Shown: positions 45,885 to 58,560 of the stretch, piece after piece | Layout of the letters: every line of letters begins with the position of its first letter | Numbering within the stretch: the stretch's first letter is position 1 | DNA from: Mercenaria mercenaria | Taxonomy: Eukaryota; Mollusca; Bivalvia; Venerida; Veneridae | Direction of reading: 5' to 3' | Length of the DNA: 64,000 nt | NCBI RefSeq assembly: GCF_021730395.1 | Contig: NC_069362.1 | Coordinates: 67,287,501-67,351,500, forward strand | Made by a program: the position numbers and the translations under genes | The notes under the pieces: model-generated | The model's database searches: none | What the model was told of the DNA's origin: nothing | The model's input: only the letters and a program-made list of their open reading frames with translations

Positions 45885-46955
45885 CAGTGCTTTACTAAAT
45901 CACCTCACAAATATTTGAGTTTTATGATCAAGTTTAGAACAAAAAATCACCGATTACCAGTAGAAATCGAAAATTGGCAAAGAATACCGTTGGAACTAAG
46001 AAAATGCACGTTATGTAATGGAAATATCGGAGACGAACTTCATTATTTGCTAGAATGCCCAATGTTTAATAACAGTAGAAAAAGACACATTAACAAATAT
46101 TTTTATAAAAACACCAATATCATTAAGTTTGAAAAATTAATGAATACTAATCCTGGAAATTTTGTTACATATAAAAAATTATGTATGTTTGTGAAAGAAA
46201 TTGTAGTCAGATTTCAGTAATACGTATAAAATATGTTATTTTGTATGCGTGTATATTTTTGTTCTTTAGCTTAAGTGTTTATTATGTTGACATCCAATAC
46301 TGTATTTATGTTGCATGCAGTTCTAATTAAATGATCAGCGTGTACTTCTGTAATATATGTATCCAAAGTATATACTCATCCACAGTTGACCTTGTGTTTT
46401 CGTTTCGTGCAAGGTAAACACAGCTGGATACGTTCTTTTACGCAGTATACGCAAGTATCAATTATTGTTGGTCTTATAGTTTCGTTTCGGTAAAATTAAC
46501 AAAGGCACACAGTTGCGAATGCTTGCATTACGTTTACCATCCATCTATCCATACATTCGTCCACACATCCATCCATTCATCTACCCACCCATCCATCCAT
46601 CCAGTCATCCAGCCAGTAGTACAGCCACCCAATGTAACAATTTTATACACTATTTTTGGAGTTATTATTATTTACGAATCATTTCGATATTGTTTAATTG
46701 TTCATCGTAAACAGTAACAGCTAAGACTAATTCTCCCTTTTTCTTTTAAAAGAAAGTTCCTTCTCCTGTCTACCACACTTATACAAACCTAGAATAGTGA
46801 CTGCCGGTTTAAAGAATTACAAAACTTCGTTTTATTTATTGTATCTTGTGTTTGTATGTGCCTCGCAATGTATGTATATTTGTTTGTACCTCATGTGTTA
46901 CATGTAAAATGTACTGAGTGTATATGAATAAATCTTGAAATCTTGAAAAATCACT
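45885..46955 (+). pseudogene. LINE 3' end: C-terminal zinc-finger fragment plus 3' UTR
   Basis: A 101-codon frame (45915-46220) encodes 'LPVEIENWQRIPLELRKCTL', then 'CTLCNGNIGDELHYLLECPM'. This is the CXXC...H...C finger near the C-terminus of Jockey/CR1/I-group LINE ORF2 proteins, and it ends at a natural stop. The 3' UTR of about 700 bp includes a (CATC)n run and ends in 'aataaatcttgaaatcttga', a short tandem 3' tail as seen in LINEs without long poly-A. RT and endonuclease are missing (5' truncation). Confidence 0.75.
46535..46612 (+). repeat. (CATC)n microsatellite
   Basis: Imperfect 'catccatccat' repeats of about 75 bp within the LINE 3' UTR. They give the proline/serine/histidine-like chance frames there. 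Confidence 0.85.
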
Positions 46956-47399
46956 ATTTATACACGATGGGTGGTTATACGTCGGGCGTAAAAAATTCAC
47001 TAGGGCACAGTCTATGAGGAATATGCTGAATTTTATATTATTTTGACGTCAGATAAACGGGGACAAAATCTGCCTTGAAATTATTGTACCGGCAATATAT
47101 TTTAACGTAAATCCATAAATTATACATGAAATGAAAGCTGACATGAATCTCCAGACGATGATTTTACCGGAATCGCTCTACGTTTTCGTTTAATAAAATG
47201 AGAGCCAAAAACGAGTTTTCTTTTTACTTAAGTTTTTATGTATTTTTGCATGATTATATATAAATCGCCGGTCCATACATTGTGCTACATGACTGTATTG
47301 AACACACATTTACTGGTCTAATAAGTCAAAAGTTTAAACAAGAGCTCTGTCTAACGGGGCATGATACAACCGGCCGAAAACAGATTAGGACAGGGCAGT
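46956..47399. other. Non-coding stretch
   Basis: Nothing recognised. Confidence 0.35.
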
Positions 47400-47860
47400 A
47401 AAGTGAGCATTAAAAATAACATTTTATTTTTGAGGTATGTGAAGGGGAATGTTGGAGAGATGTGGATGGGAGATACTAAGACACAATTTCAAGAAACTTA
47501 ACAGAAAGTTTTAAAAAAAAATGATCCCTGTGACATTGACCTTTGAGTCGCCGGCCGCAAAATCAGTTAGGATCTCCCTCCAATGGTAATTATTTATTGT
47601 GTAAAGTTTGAAAGACATAACTGTTACACTTACTGATTTGCAGTCTGGAAACCATTTTCAATCTCCTGGTTACTGTGGCCTTGACCTTTGACCTATAGAA
47701 TTAAAAAAGTTATAGGGACTCTCCTCAAGTGGTAACGTTAAAATATTCCAAGCAGTCCAAAACTACATCCGGGAAAGCAAACGATTTTCATGAGCATCTG
47801 TTCACTGAATGCTATATGCTAAACTTAAGTACTTTAAAAAAACTTATGTTCTAATATTTC
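47400..47860 (+). repeat. Tandem-cored element F, two to three units of about 155-170 bp
   Basis: Units share 'gtgacattgacctttgag' / 'ctgtggccttgacctttga' and 'aggatctccctcc' / 'agggactctcctc', followed by 'aatggtaa' / 'aagtggtaa'. Same style as elements A-E but another core. The edges are blurred. Confidence 0.5.
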
Positions 47861-48924
47861 GTTCATTAATTAAGGCTCTACTACTCCTGCTTTTTTTCCA
47901 TATTAAAATGTGTTATTTCAGACAAGATTTTAAGCACTGCTATAACGTATTTATTATAGTACTTAATTATAGGAGAGGACCTTTATAAGCTTTAGCTTTC
48001 GAATCTAATCCTTTTTCGTACATTTATCTTCTGTACTGCATAATGTAGATTTGTATATGTTGTACCATTGTTTGAAATAAATTATGTTTAAACTAAGTGG
48101 TACTAAGGCCATCAAGTAGTTTGAATGCTTTGTACTTATAGCCCGGAAATGAAAAAAGAAATATGCTTGTCAGATATTAGGCGGGAGACGTCGGGTCCAA
48201 CTTGCCATCTCTCCGAGCGTCCACCCCACACTCTGCAATTTGTCCTTGGCTCAGAGAATTATTTTTCCCGAAACAACTTTTAAATTTTGTATTGTGTTCA
48301 ATAACTTTTACATTCTGTGTTGTGTTCGCGTGTGAACAGTACGCAGTCGTGTTCCATTGCCGCGTATTTGTGCACTGACTGAATGCCGAAGTTTGGAGTG
48401 TGAAATGAATAGTGCGATACACGAAGATACAACGGCCCTTGCGAATTTGAACTATAAGACCCGTGCTTTATGTCTCAACATTTAAAATTCCATGCGACTG
48501 ACAAAATCAAAATAATTGACCGAAGAGACGGACTAACACACATTCTACAAATCGTCCTTGAGGTCGCTATGTCAAGCTGACCGCAAACGGGATTGTTAAG
48601 AGTCATGTTGCCCTAAATCGCTCACATGAAGGTATGGTACCTGCAAGTGTTGTAGCATTATAGTCCTGAAAAATAATTTCTAAGATTAACGTTAAGGATA
48701 ATGTCTTATTTATATTTACGTAATGGTAAATGGCTTTCTGTCGTCTTGAACTTATTGCTAAATCAAGGGCATTCACACTATTGTTTAGTATTTATGAATC
48801 TATTCAAAGTTAAACTTGACCAAATGTATAGGCGGCGGTTACCGCCAAAATTAGTAAATATACAATCCATTCATAAACAAGTCAGTCAGTGCAGTGCATT
48901 TCAACGCCACCTAGTCTAAAACTC
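47861..48924. other. Non-coding stretch
   Basis: No supported gene. The frames at 48177-48422 and 48701-48919 have neither homology nor splice context. Confidence 0.35.
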
Positions 48925-49140
48925 AATCCCGTCCAATAAATTTGCATTCGACGCATTATATTTTGAAACCATTTAACACAAAACTTCATTCCATCCATCT
49001 CAACATGGAACGATGCATTGAAAAACTTGTTGCGATGCACCGTACTATGAAATCATCCAACAAAACATGATACCATCCAGCTCAATGTGAAGCCGTCTAG
49101 CACAATGTGAAGCCGTTTAACGAAACATGAGTACGTGCAT
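48925..49140 (+). repeat. Degenerate 20-bp minisatellite
   Basis: Copies such as 'aatgtgaagccgtctagcac' and 'aatgtgaagccgtttaacga' are clear at the right end. The left part has older copies of the 'aaaac...catccaac' type. Confidence 0.6.
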
Positions 49141-49194
49141 AGTAAAAGGTTAATAAGACTATTAGTTCATAAAACAAGGTGACAGCACACTCCA

Positions 49195-49735
49195 TTATTT
49201 CGATGCTGGGTGACAATATTTGACGATAGTTGAAGTCTGAGTCAAATGTATTTAGTAGGAACAGAGATAGAGTGAAAGTGTATCAAAACATTAAATAAGT
49301 ATAAAAGAAACATAATTCATGGAATATTTCTGCAAGAGTAATGCACAATCTGTCATATCATGTGACTAAAAATGTGGAACAAATATTTTAAGTCTGAATC
49401 AAATCCATTCGGTGATAACTGAAATAGAGCAAAAATGCATCTCAACTTAAACCTGAAATTCTACGTATAAAATGGGGCATAATTCACAAAATATTTGTGC
49501 CAGCGTTGTGGAACTTGTGCCACATGATGTCGGTGATAATGCGGAACAATATTTTTAATTTTTAATCAAATCCAAATAGTAACAACAGAGATATAGTGAT
49601 AAAGCATCAAAATTAAACTGAAATTCCAAGAGAAAATGGGGCATAATTAATGAACAGTTGTGCCAAGGTTATGACCCTTATGTCATATGTTGGTGATAAT
49701 GTGGGACAACTTTTTTTCCAATTTGAATTATCATG
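49195..49735 (+). repeat. Tandem repeat G, three units of about 170 bp
   Basis: Units share 'tgtggaacaaatattttaag', 'gaatcaaatccattcggtga', then 'agagatagagtg', 'aaatggggcataattcac' and 'gtcatatgatg' in the same order. Identity is about 65-75% by eye. Confidence 0.7.
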
Positions 49736-49819
49736 ACATTAAGGATTGACTATGTGGTATATGGTATATAGCATTTGGTATGTATTGGTATGTATCATTT
49801 ATGGAAGGCCAGTGCGACA

Positions 49820-50610
49820 TGCTAATTGCCAAATGCTTAATGACAAATAGTTAATGAAAATGCTATTTAACAAAGGCTGAATGTCAAATAATGATTGTCA
49901 AGCGGTATTTGTCAAACGATAAATGCTAACTGATAGTTGAAAAATGCGAAACAACAAATGCCAAACGCTAATTGCTGAGTGCTTATTAAAACCAGCTGGA
50001 TATATCAGTGTATGAATGCATCCTTTAAATAGTCACTGGCTTTTGTTACATAACTTTGTCTCTATTTTAACTTTTTTCCAAACATTTTAAGAGTAAATAG
50101 TTTCGGTCCAATGTTCTTATGTTATTGTTTCATGTCAGACTGGTATAATATTATATGTCTTATATAATTGAAAATTATATTCATTAGGTTAAGACAGGTA
50201 TAGAAATCATGAATTCAAAATGTTTAAGAATTTGACGATAAGCATTTATCATTTAGCAATAAGCATATAGCATTTGGCATTTAGCATTAAGTATATGACG
50301 TTAAGAATTTGGTATGTAGCATTAAGCATTAAGTCATTGGTTTAAACAATACTTATTTTCCAAAGATGCATTTCATACAGACAGACGTATATTAATGTGA
50401 TAAGATGAGAAGTAAGCTAAAAGCTTGTATTGAAACCTCTTTCCTGAAGCATTAATTAATTGGCAAGTAGCGTAAAATAATTAGCATTTAGCATGAAGTA
50501 ATTAGCATTTAGCGTTGAATTTGTGGCATTCCACATTTAGCAATTAGCATGGAGCACCGGTCTTCCATTATTATTTACTAGTATTTGATATTTAGTGTAA
50601 AGTAATTGGC
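49820..50610. repeat. Inverted pair of degenerate heptamer arrays (ATGCTAA / TTAGCAT)
   Basis: The left array (49825-49985) is built of 'aaatgctaattgccaaatgc'-type words. The right array (50234-50345 and 50478-50610) is built of 'agcatttggcatttagcatt'-type words, the reverse complement of the left. The spacing of the words is about 7 bp, with 6- and 8-bp slips. The centre (about 49990-50230) is unrelated. Confidence 0.65.
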
Positions 50611-50989
50611 ATTCAGCCTTACATATTTGTTAAGAATTAGGTCCATGTTTCAGAGAAGAAAGTTCGAACATCGCCAAATCATAGAAAGAAAGAATCGTTT
50701 TACATGAACATGAAAATTAAACAGCATATAAAACATTTATATTATTCTACAAAACCATTGTCAATTTGCTCGTATATGTAATGAATTTCGGAAAGGGGCT
50801 GTATGAAGGGGCCACACTTCTGGACAGTTCAACGCCTTTAAAAACACCATTTTTTAAAGGCTGTTACATGTCTTCGTTTTGATGCATTTGCAACAATGTA
50901 CGAGTGCTTAAACTTTGCATAACTAGGTTAAAGATCGTTTTTGACAATTGTTTACTTTTATTTCTTTACAAATGCCATTCTTTTTAAAA

Positions 50990-51017
50990 GGTGGGGGCGG
51001 GGAGTGGGGGGGGGGGC
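50990..51017 (+). repeat. G-rich tract, G-quadruplex potential
   Basis: 'gtgggggcggggagt' followed by eleven Gs gives at least four G-runs of four or more within 28 bp, a strong match to the quadruplex rule, in otherwise AT-rich DNA. Confidence 0.8.
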
Positions 51018-52495
51018 AACTATTTTCGAATATTTTAAGTATCAGATTCTACGAGACAGAAAGGTAAAAATGTATTGGACAGATAGGTGGTTTATAAAGA
51101 TGTTGTTTGTTTACTAAAACTTTCTGTGGTGTTGTGATGTACTGCTAAACCTTAATAGCATTTTGCGTAAGCATGGCGCATCGGCCTTCCGTTTATTTTA
51201 CATATACAGTTATTAAATTCTGTTATTATCTCCCATTAATGATAATCTTTGTGAATTGTGGTTTATTTCAGTTGATTCAACACAACAAAATATGTTTAAG
51301 GACTATGCTATTTCGACAATGCAAAATTCGTATGTAAAACTGAGATTGTCGTAATAACGCGAGAAATGCACGGGGATCAAAAAGAAACTAATAATTATAA
51401 GAAAATGTATCTCCGAATAAATTATAAAGTATCAATGACACTCAAAAACATGTCCCAACAGTGCACTAGAAGAAAATGCATAGAAATTTTCGGGGTAAGT
51501 ATTTGGTACCGTAAGTCTCTCATATATATACAATATATATATTCTTCAATCAAGGATATGTCAGTGTAAATGAGCTGAGCGTTAGCTTTCTAAGAAAACG
51601 CCGTTAAACTATGTTACACGAATCACACGTGCACTGCTCTTTTACAAAACTGTGTCCGCCATGTTTTCTTCAGTGAACGAAATAAAAGGAGTATTTTACC
51701 TTAGATTTCCTTATTGTAGAGTACGATTGACTTTCTAATCTAAATAAAACATCACTTTTTTATAACATCCCACTGTCCGATCTTTCTGATCACTTAACGA
51801 TCACTCACAATTACAAAAAAAAAAAAAACCAACGTGTCATCAAAATTATCACTTTACACGGCTTCATGGACATCACGGCCTACTAACATTAAATTTGTAA
51901 TCATGCGCCAACCAAACAAATGATGAAAGATCGGTACTTTTTCAAAGACATGTTTTATTTCCTGTAATTTTCTGATATTCTAACCTTCAAACAACCGAAT
52001 TGTATGCACAGAAATAACGAAACATTTATGCAATATAGCTTTTAGTATAAATTTTGGATCTATCTTTTTCCAGCCCAACAACAGACATGTATATGTCACA
52101 AACCCGGTCTGTCCTCGAAATCAGTGTCAAAGGTTACTAGAACATAAATACAATAAATAAACAACCGCTTACTATGTTCTTGTAAGTCCTGTAAGATGAA
52201 ACGGCTCGTGTTTATACATTCATATATATTCCGTATCGGGAACATTGACAATCACAAGTCGATCCTTACCACGAACATGAAAACCTTTGTTTACATTTCA
52301 AAAGTAACTATTCACATATACGTTCAAGAACGTAAATTTCGTGCTTTCCGACCCACATGGTGTGTAAACTTCTATATTTAAAAGTATGGTGTATTCGGCA
52401 AACCATTTGTAACTTCCGACGTGGTAAATGTCATTGTCAGTTATGTTTACGAAATTTAATTGAATATTTATGTTTTATACTTGCAAAAGAAAAAC
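51018..52495. other. Non-coding stretch
   Basis: AT-rich, with a poly-A run at 51817-51829. No exon or element was recognised. Confidence 0.35.
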
Positions 52496-52499
52496 TTGA

Positions 52500-52715
52500 T
52501 GGTCATGGTCGCTGGCTTCGAATTCCTCGCCCATCACCGACGTGGGATCAAAAACCCACTTGAGGTGTGAAACTTTTCACGTAAGGAAGCCATCCAACTG
52601 AGGTTAGTGTCTCGATCTAGGTACTAGTCTGAGCCTCAAAAAATGTCTGGAGGGACCCCTGGAGCCTTTCACCACCAACAAAACCTGGGAAAAGTTCATT
52701 GTGTCGTTTCGGTAT
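52500..52715 (+). mobile_element. tRNA-related SINE, full head and body
   Basis: The head contains 'gtcgctggcttcgaattcct' and a B-box-like 'gacgtgggatcaaaaaccc'. The body has 'aaggaagccatccaactgag', and the 3' part has 'ggagggacccctggagcctt', then 'caccaccaacaaaacctggg'. The body is shared with the copies at 11.4 and 23.7 kb. The copy is diverged. Confidence 0.65.
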
Positions 52716-52934
52716 TACTCACAATCAAACAAAATAAACATTGTTCCCGTTTTTGTTTGTTTGTTTTATATAAATGGATATGCAAAAAGGGTTTGTTTGT
52801 TTCAGTGTAACGTCAAAATATAATATTACAATTATATATCAACAGTGAACGCCACATGCATTATTTGTTCACGAGGGGTTATGCTTTAATCTTACAGGTA
52901 AAACAAATATATTCATATTGTATAAAGGGTAAAG

Positions 52935-52962
52935 GTAAATATATATATGTATATGTGTGTGT
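52935..52962. repeat. (TA/TG)n microsatellite
   Basis: A run of 'atatatatgtatatgtgtgt' type. Confidence 0.8.
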
Positions 52963-53509
52963 ACTCGTGGAATTAAATGTTAAGTGTAAAAAGTATATAT
53001 TCACAGTGCAAATCATCCATGCTAAATAATACGTACGATATGTTTGCTTTCTCACTGTCTAACATGTTCGAAATGATTTATTCGATTTTTATCACAGAGT
53101 TCTAGTTTATTTTTCACCTTAAATTAAAGCAAACGTGTTCAATATATTTTTAAACAAACTCTGAAGTTTAGTAGGTTGTAGCATTCTCTAGGTCAATGGT
53201 ATTTTTATTACTTTCTGTAGTCAGTCATTATCGATTGTGAAAAAAACTCTTTTTAACCAAAGTGGAAAAATTCAGGTACTTGAAATGCAGCTTTCTAAAG
53301 TTAGATTCTCGAGTCATTTGTCAGACATACCTTGTAAATAAATAATATTATTACAAAATTAATACTGCTATTTCTTTTGTTACACTTTGCGGACTTATGA
53401 TAAAGTTATTTATGTGCATCTGTTCACAACGAAGCACTGACCCTGAGGACTATGTATGGGAAAATATAAGAGTGAACTAAGTGTTGACTGAAAAAGAGCA
53501 ATATTTATT

Positions 53510-53840
53510 TTGCCGAAAAATACCTTAACAAATATATATTTTAACATATCTGGGCGAAAAATACCGCTTAACAAATATATATTTTCACATATCTGGGCGA
53601 AAAATATCGCCATTGCAAAACAATACATTAAAAAATATATATATATTTTCACATGTCTGGGCAGAAAATACCGCCGAAAAATACCTTAACAAATTTATAT
53701 TTTCACATATCTGGGCAAAACATACCGTCCTTAAAAATAGATATGTTCTCATATCTGAATGGAGTTACAGTCCAATACCATAACAAATATATATATTCAC
53801 ATATTAGGGCGGATATAACCGCCGAAAGCATATCAAGAAA
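53510..53840 (+). repeat. AT-rich minisatellite, about six units of 40-65 bp
   Basis: Each unit contains 'acaaatatatattttcacat' followed by 'atctgggcgaaaaatacc'. Unit lengths vary because some copies carry an added 'gccattgcaaaac'-type insert. Confidence 0.8.
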
Positions 53841-54640
53841 TGTAGATGAATTTGCATATTAAGAGAAATCTTTCAAAATTAGAAAATTGTCACTTGAAAG
53901 AGGAGGCGGAATGGCATGTGGTGGTAAGATAAAACCAGAAATTAGCCAAAATAAAATTAAAGAAAGAAGCGTGCTATTCACTCTTGAATGCTGACGAAGA
54001 AGGAAGATGCCGTTTCACGATTGGTTCAACGGTATAAAAGGAATTCATTGATTGGCTTTTACCGTAGTATATAAATTAATATATTTCAGAATAGGACCGA
54101 TTTGCTCCAAATGTACAACAATGACATAAATAATTTTATCTACCTATAAAATTCATATATATATGAGCAGTACAATTCCTGTAAATGAGCACTACGTAAG
54201 CGCTCAGGCCCCTCTCGCACACCATACCTATAGTTCGGACTTCTTTAATGTGTAAAGGCATGTGCACAAAAATAACAAATTTTGCCAACACCTGGTAAAT
54301 TGTAATGTGTTTTTTAGAAAAGTTATAAACGGAAATAGAAAAATAGCTCTCAGCTCATTTACACGGATAGTTTAGCTTTATTATGTATGTTATAGTTTTT
54401 CGCAGTTATGTACGATGACATAGAATACTTACCCCGAAAATTGTGACACGAACATACTGATAACTTTTCCCACTTTACTTTTTAAATTAAAGTAAGAGTT
54501 CAGCACTTCATGGTTTTGATGTATTGTCACATTGGAATAACGTTTGTTTTACAGTAACTTCGAAATTAATCAGAAATAATATCATGTACCCCACCCACCT
54601 AATTCATAATTTCAAAATAGCATAGGCCTTAACTAGTGAT
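53841..54640. other. Non-coding stretch
   Basis: Nothing recognised. Confidence 0.35.
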
Positions 54641-54641
54641 T

Positions 54642-54751
54642 ACTCACGCTAAAGCTGTGAGTAAATCAATTATTCTCTAATCTCAATTACCTTCAACAAG
54701 ACAAAAAAAGAAACAATAAAAGTAGGAATAAGGTATATAATTGGCAGCATA
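54642..54751 (+). repeat. Left copy of a near-identical 108-bp direct repeat
   Basis: Begins 'actcacgctaaagctgtgag' and ends 'ataattggcagcatat'. It differs from 55441-55548 only by two or three single-base length changes. Confidence 0.9.
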
Positions 54752-55440
54752 TAAGTGTACAATTGTTCGCGAAGTAAATCCATATTTCAACAATCGATTT
54801 AATGTTCTTCGTATGGTTCCAAGCGATCTAGTATCCGGGTAAATTTGAACTGAAACGAGACTAAAAGTAAATTTAATCATGTTGTTAAGATAAATGTTTC
54901 AAGTTTGCGTAAAACACAGGCGTGAATAATTAATAAAATCTCTAATTTTATCTGGTGTTTAAGATTTTATTAGAAAAGACATCACCAGAACCAAACAGAT
55001 ACAACCAAAATTGTAGCTTTATAACTAACAATTGGAGTGATTTACTTAGAAAAAACAAACACACATTATATATATTCAAAACTTAACATAACCTGTGTAG
55101 AATAGTAAACATAAACCAAAAACAACATTTATTTTATGATAAAATAAACTAATATTCTAGACAAGCGATTTTCCTGCCAGTTTGTTTCGTTGAAGCAAGC
55201 TATAACTAAAATACAAGCACAACATACATCATGGGAGGGAGGGCGGGTACAGACTGTTTGCTGCCAATCATAAACCTCGAGTGGTGAGAACAATACCAGT
55301 TCACACTTATATACGCCGAAATAGTTCACGAAATTCACGTGACAAAGAGCGCCCAAATATACTACATAAACTTCAGCCCAAAACTAGTACTGGGATAAAC
55401 TACCAAGAAAAGTAATTTCGAAACGCGAATAATTTTATTT
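54752..55440. other. Stretch between the two 108-bp repeats
   Basis: About 690 bp, AT-rich. Near 54940-54970 is an inverted pair, 'taataaaatctctaatttta' and 'gtttaagattttatta'. No coding signal. Confidence 0.35.
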
Positions 55441-55548
55441 ACTCACGCTAAAGCTGTGAGTAAATCAATTATTCTCTAATCTCAATACCTTCAACAAGAC
55501 AAAAAGAAACAATAAAAGTAGGAATAAGGTATATAATTGGCAGCATAT
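55441..55548 (+). repeat. Right copy of the 108-bp direct repeat
   Basis: Offset about 799 bp from the left copy. The near identity shows a very recent duplication or an assembly overlap. Confidence 0.9.
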
Positions 55549-55744
55549 CGAGAAACAAAGAGAGAAAATGCTAACAGTCTTCTGTATCAAATTATTGACG
55601 CAGTAAACGGAAAACAAAGAAATACTTACAACGATACTTAATTACCGTGGTTACCTTGTACATTAATATCCCACTTCTATGAAAGACCATCAGATCACCA
55701 AAGCCCAATCGTCTCAAACCCATTTCAGCAGGAATACATTGCCT

Positions 55745-58560
55745 TCAGAAAACATCATGCAGCATTCCGCTGCTTGCAGAGCACATAACGCAGCATTCCG
55801 CTGCTTGCAGATTACTTAATGCAGCATTCCGCTGCTTGCAGAGCACATGACGCAGCATTCCGCTGCTTGCAGAGCACATAACGCAGCATTCCGCTGCTTG
55901 CAGATTACTTAATGCAGCATTCCGCTGCTTGCAGAGCACATAACGCAGCATTCCGCTGCTTGCAGATTACTTAATGCAGCATTCCGCTGTTGGCAGAGCA
56001 CATAAAGCAACATTACGCAGCATTCCGCTGCTTACAAAAAACATAACGCAGCATTCCACTGCTTACAGATAACCTAACGCAGCCTTCCATTGCAAGAAAA
56101 CATATAACGCAGCACTCCGCTGCATGCAAATAACCTAACGCAGCATTAATAACACATAACGCAGCATTCCACTGCTTGAAAATAACATATCACAGCATTC
56201 CGCTGCTTGCAGATAACATAACGCAGCATTCCACTGCAAGAAGAGCACAAAAATCAGCATACCACTTCTTAAAATTTCACCGCAAGAAGAGCACCTAACG
56301 CAGCATTCCACTGCAGGAGGAGCAAATAAAGCAGCATTCGACTGCTTGCAAATAATCTAACGCAGCATTCCGCTGCAAGAAGAACACATTACGCAGCATT
56401 CCTCTGCTTGAAAATAACATAACGCAGCATTCCGCTGCTTGAAAATAACATAACACAGCATTCCAATGCAAGAAGAACACCTAACGCAGCATTCCACTGC
56501 CTGAAAATAACCTTACACAAGATTCCACTGCAAAAAGAACACATAACGCAGCATTCCGCTGCCTGAAAATAACCTAACACAGCATTCCAATGCAAGAAGA
56601 ACACATAACGCAGCATTCCGCTGCCTGAAAATAACATAACACAGCATTCCAATGCAAGAAGAACAAATAACGCAGCATTCCACTGCCTGAAAATAACCTA
56701 ACACAGCATTCCACTGCAAAAAGAACACATAACGCAGCATTCCGCTGCTTGAAAATAACCTAACACAGCATTCTACTGCAAGAAGAACACATAACGCAGC
56801 ATTCCACTGCCTGAAAATAACCTAACACAGCATTCCACTGCAAAAAGAACGCATAACGCAGCATTCCGCTGCTTGAAAATAACATAACGCAGCATTCCAC
56901 TGCTTGAAGATAACATATCACAGCATTCCGCTGCTTGCAGATAACATAACGCAGCATTCCACTGCAGGAAGAGCACAAAAATCAGCATACCACTTCTTAA
57001 AATTTCACCGCAAGAAGAGCACCTAACGCAGCATTCCACTGCAGGAGGAGCAAATAAAGCAGCATTCTACTGCTTGCAAATAATCTAATGCAGCATTCCG
57101 CTGCAAGAAGAACACATTACGCAGCATTCCTCTGCTTGAAAATAACATAACGCAGCATTCCGCTGCTTGAAAATAACATAACACAGCATTCCAATGCGAG
57201 AAGAACACATAACGCAGCATTCCGCTGCCTGAAAATAACCTAACACAGCATTCCACTGCAAAAAGAACACATAACGCAGCATTCCGCTGCCTGAAAATAA
57301 CATAACACAGCATTCCAATGCAAGAAGAACACATAACGCAGCATTCCACTGCCTGAAAATAACATAACGCAGCATTCCACTGCAAGAAGAACACATAACG
57401 CTGCATTCCACTGCCTGAAAATAACCAAACACAGCGTTCCACTACAAAAAGAACACATAACGCAGCATTCCGCTGCTTGAAAATAACATAACGCAGCATT
57501 CCACTGCAGGAAGAACACATAACGCTGCATTCCACTGCCTGAAAATAACCTAACACAGCATTCCACTGCAAAAAGAACACATAACGCAGCATTCCACTGC
57601 CTGAAAATAACCTAACGCAGCATTCCAATGCAAGAAGAACACATAGCGCACGTTCCACTACTCGAAAATAACCTAACGCAATATTCCACTGCAAAAGGAG
57701 CACATAAATCAGCATTCCACTTCTTAAAATAACCTAATGCAGCATTCCTGCATAAAGAACACATTACGCAGCATTCCACTGCTTGAAAATAACCTAACAG
57801 AGTATTCCACTGCAAGAAGAACACATAACGCAGCATTCCGCTGCTTGAAAATAACATATCACACAGCATTCCACTGCTTGAAAATAACATAACGTAGCAT
57901 TCGACTGCAAGAAGAACACATAACGCAACATTCCAGTGCTTGAAAATAACCTAACGCAACATTCCACTGTAAGAAGAACACATAACGCAGCATTCCACTG
58001 CTTGAAAATAGCCTAACGGAGTATTCCACTGAAAGAAGAACACATAACACAGCATACCGCTGCTTGCAGATAAACAAATACAGCATCCACTGCAAAAACA
58101 GCACATAACGCAGTAATCCGCTGCTTGCAGATAACATAACGCAGCATTCCACTGCAAGAACAGCACAATAACGCAGCATTCCACTGCAAGAAGAACACAT
58201 AACGCAGCAATCGCTGCCTGAAGATAACCTAACACAGTATTCCGCTGCAAGAAATGCACGAAACGAAAGCATTCTTGCACATAAACCTAACGCGGCATTT
58301 CCGCTGCAAACAGCATTCCGCACCTGAAAATAACCTTAGACAGCATACCACTGTAAGAAAAGCACATAACACAGCATTTCACTGTAAGAAGAGCACATAA
58401 CGCAGCCTTCCACGGCTTTCAGATAACCTAATGCAGCATTTCGCTTCTTGAAAATAACCTAACGTAGCATACCACTGTAAGAAGAGCACATAACACAGCA
58501 TTCAACTGCTTGTAATGCATACATTGCAGCATTCCGCTACCAGCAACTGTAAGTTAAACA
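55745..58560. repeat. 31-bp minisatellite, about 90 units, with dyad core and 62-bp dimers
   Basis: The unit is 31 bp long, measured between successive 'agcattcc' words. Each unit carries an inverted repeat, GCAGC-ATTCC-GCTGC, or its variant GCAGC-ATTCC-ACTGC. Two main unit types alternate ('...tgcttgaaaataac' and '...tgcaagaagaacac'), forming 62-bp dimers. In the first 250 bp a different pair alternates ('agagcacataacgc' and 'agattacttaatgc'). The right end (58000-58560) is more degenerate. Because 31 is not a multiple of three, a long minus-strand frame passes through all three phases of the unit, which explains the long Cys-rich reading frames. Confidence 0.95.

Noticed and set aside
55745-58323. 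Long minus-strand Cys/Met-rich reading frames (up to 230 codons)
   Set aside because: They are the 31-bp minisatellite read through its three phases. Repeat-unit periodicity fully explains them, and no start, splice or domain context exists.
55745-58560. CRISPR-like look of a short palindromic repeat array
   Set aside because: There are no unique spacers between units, the units are head to tail, and the genome is animal.
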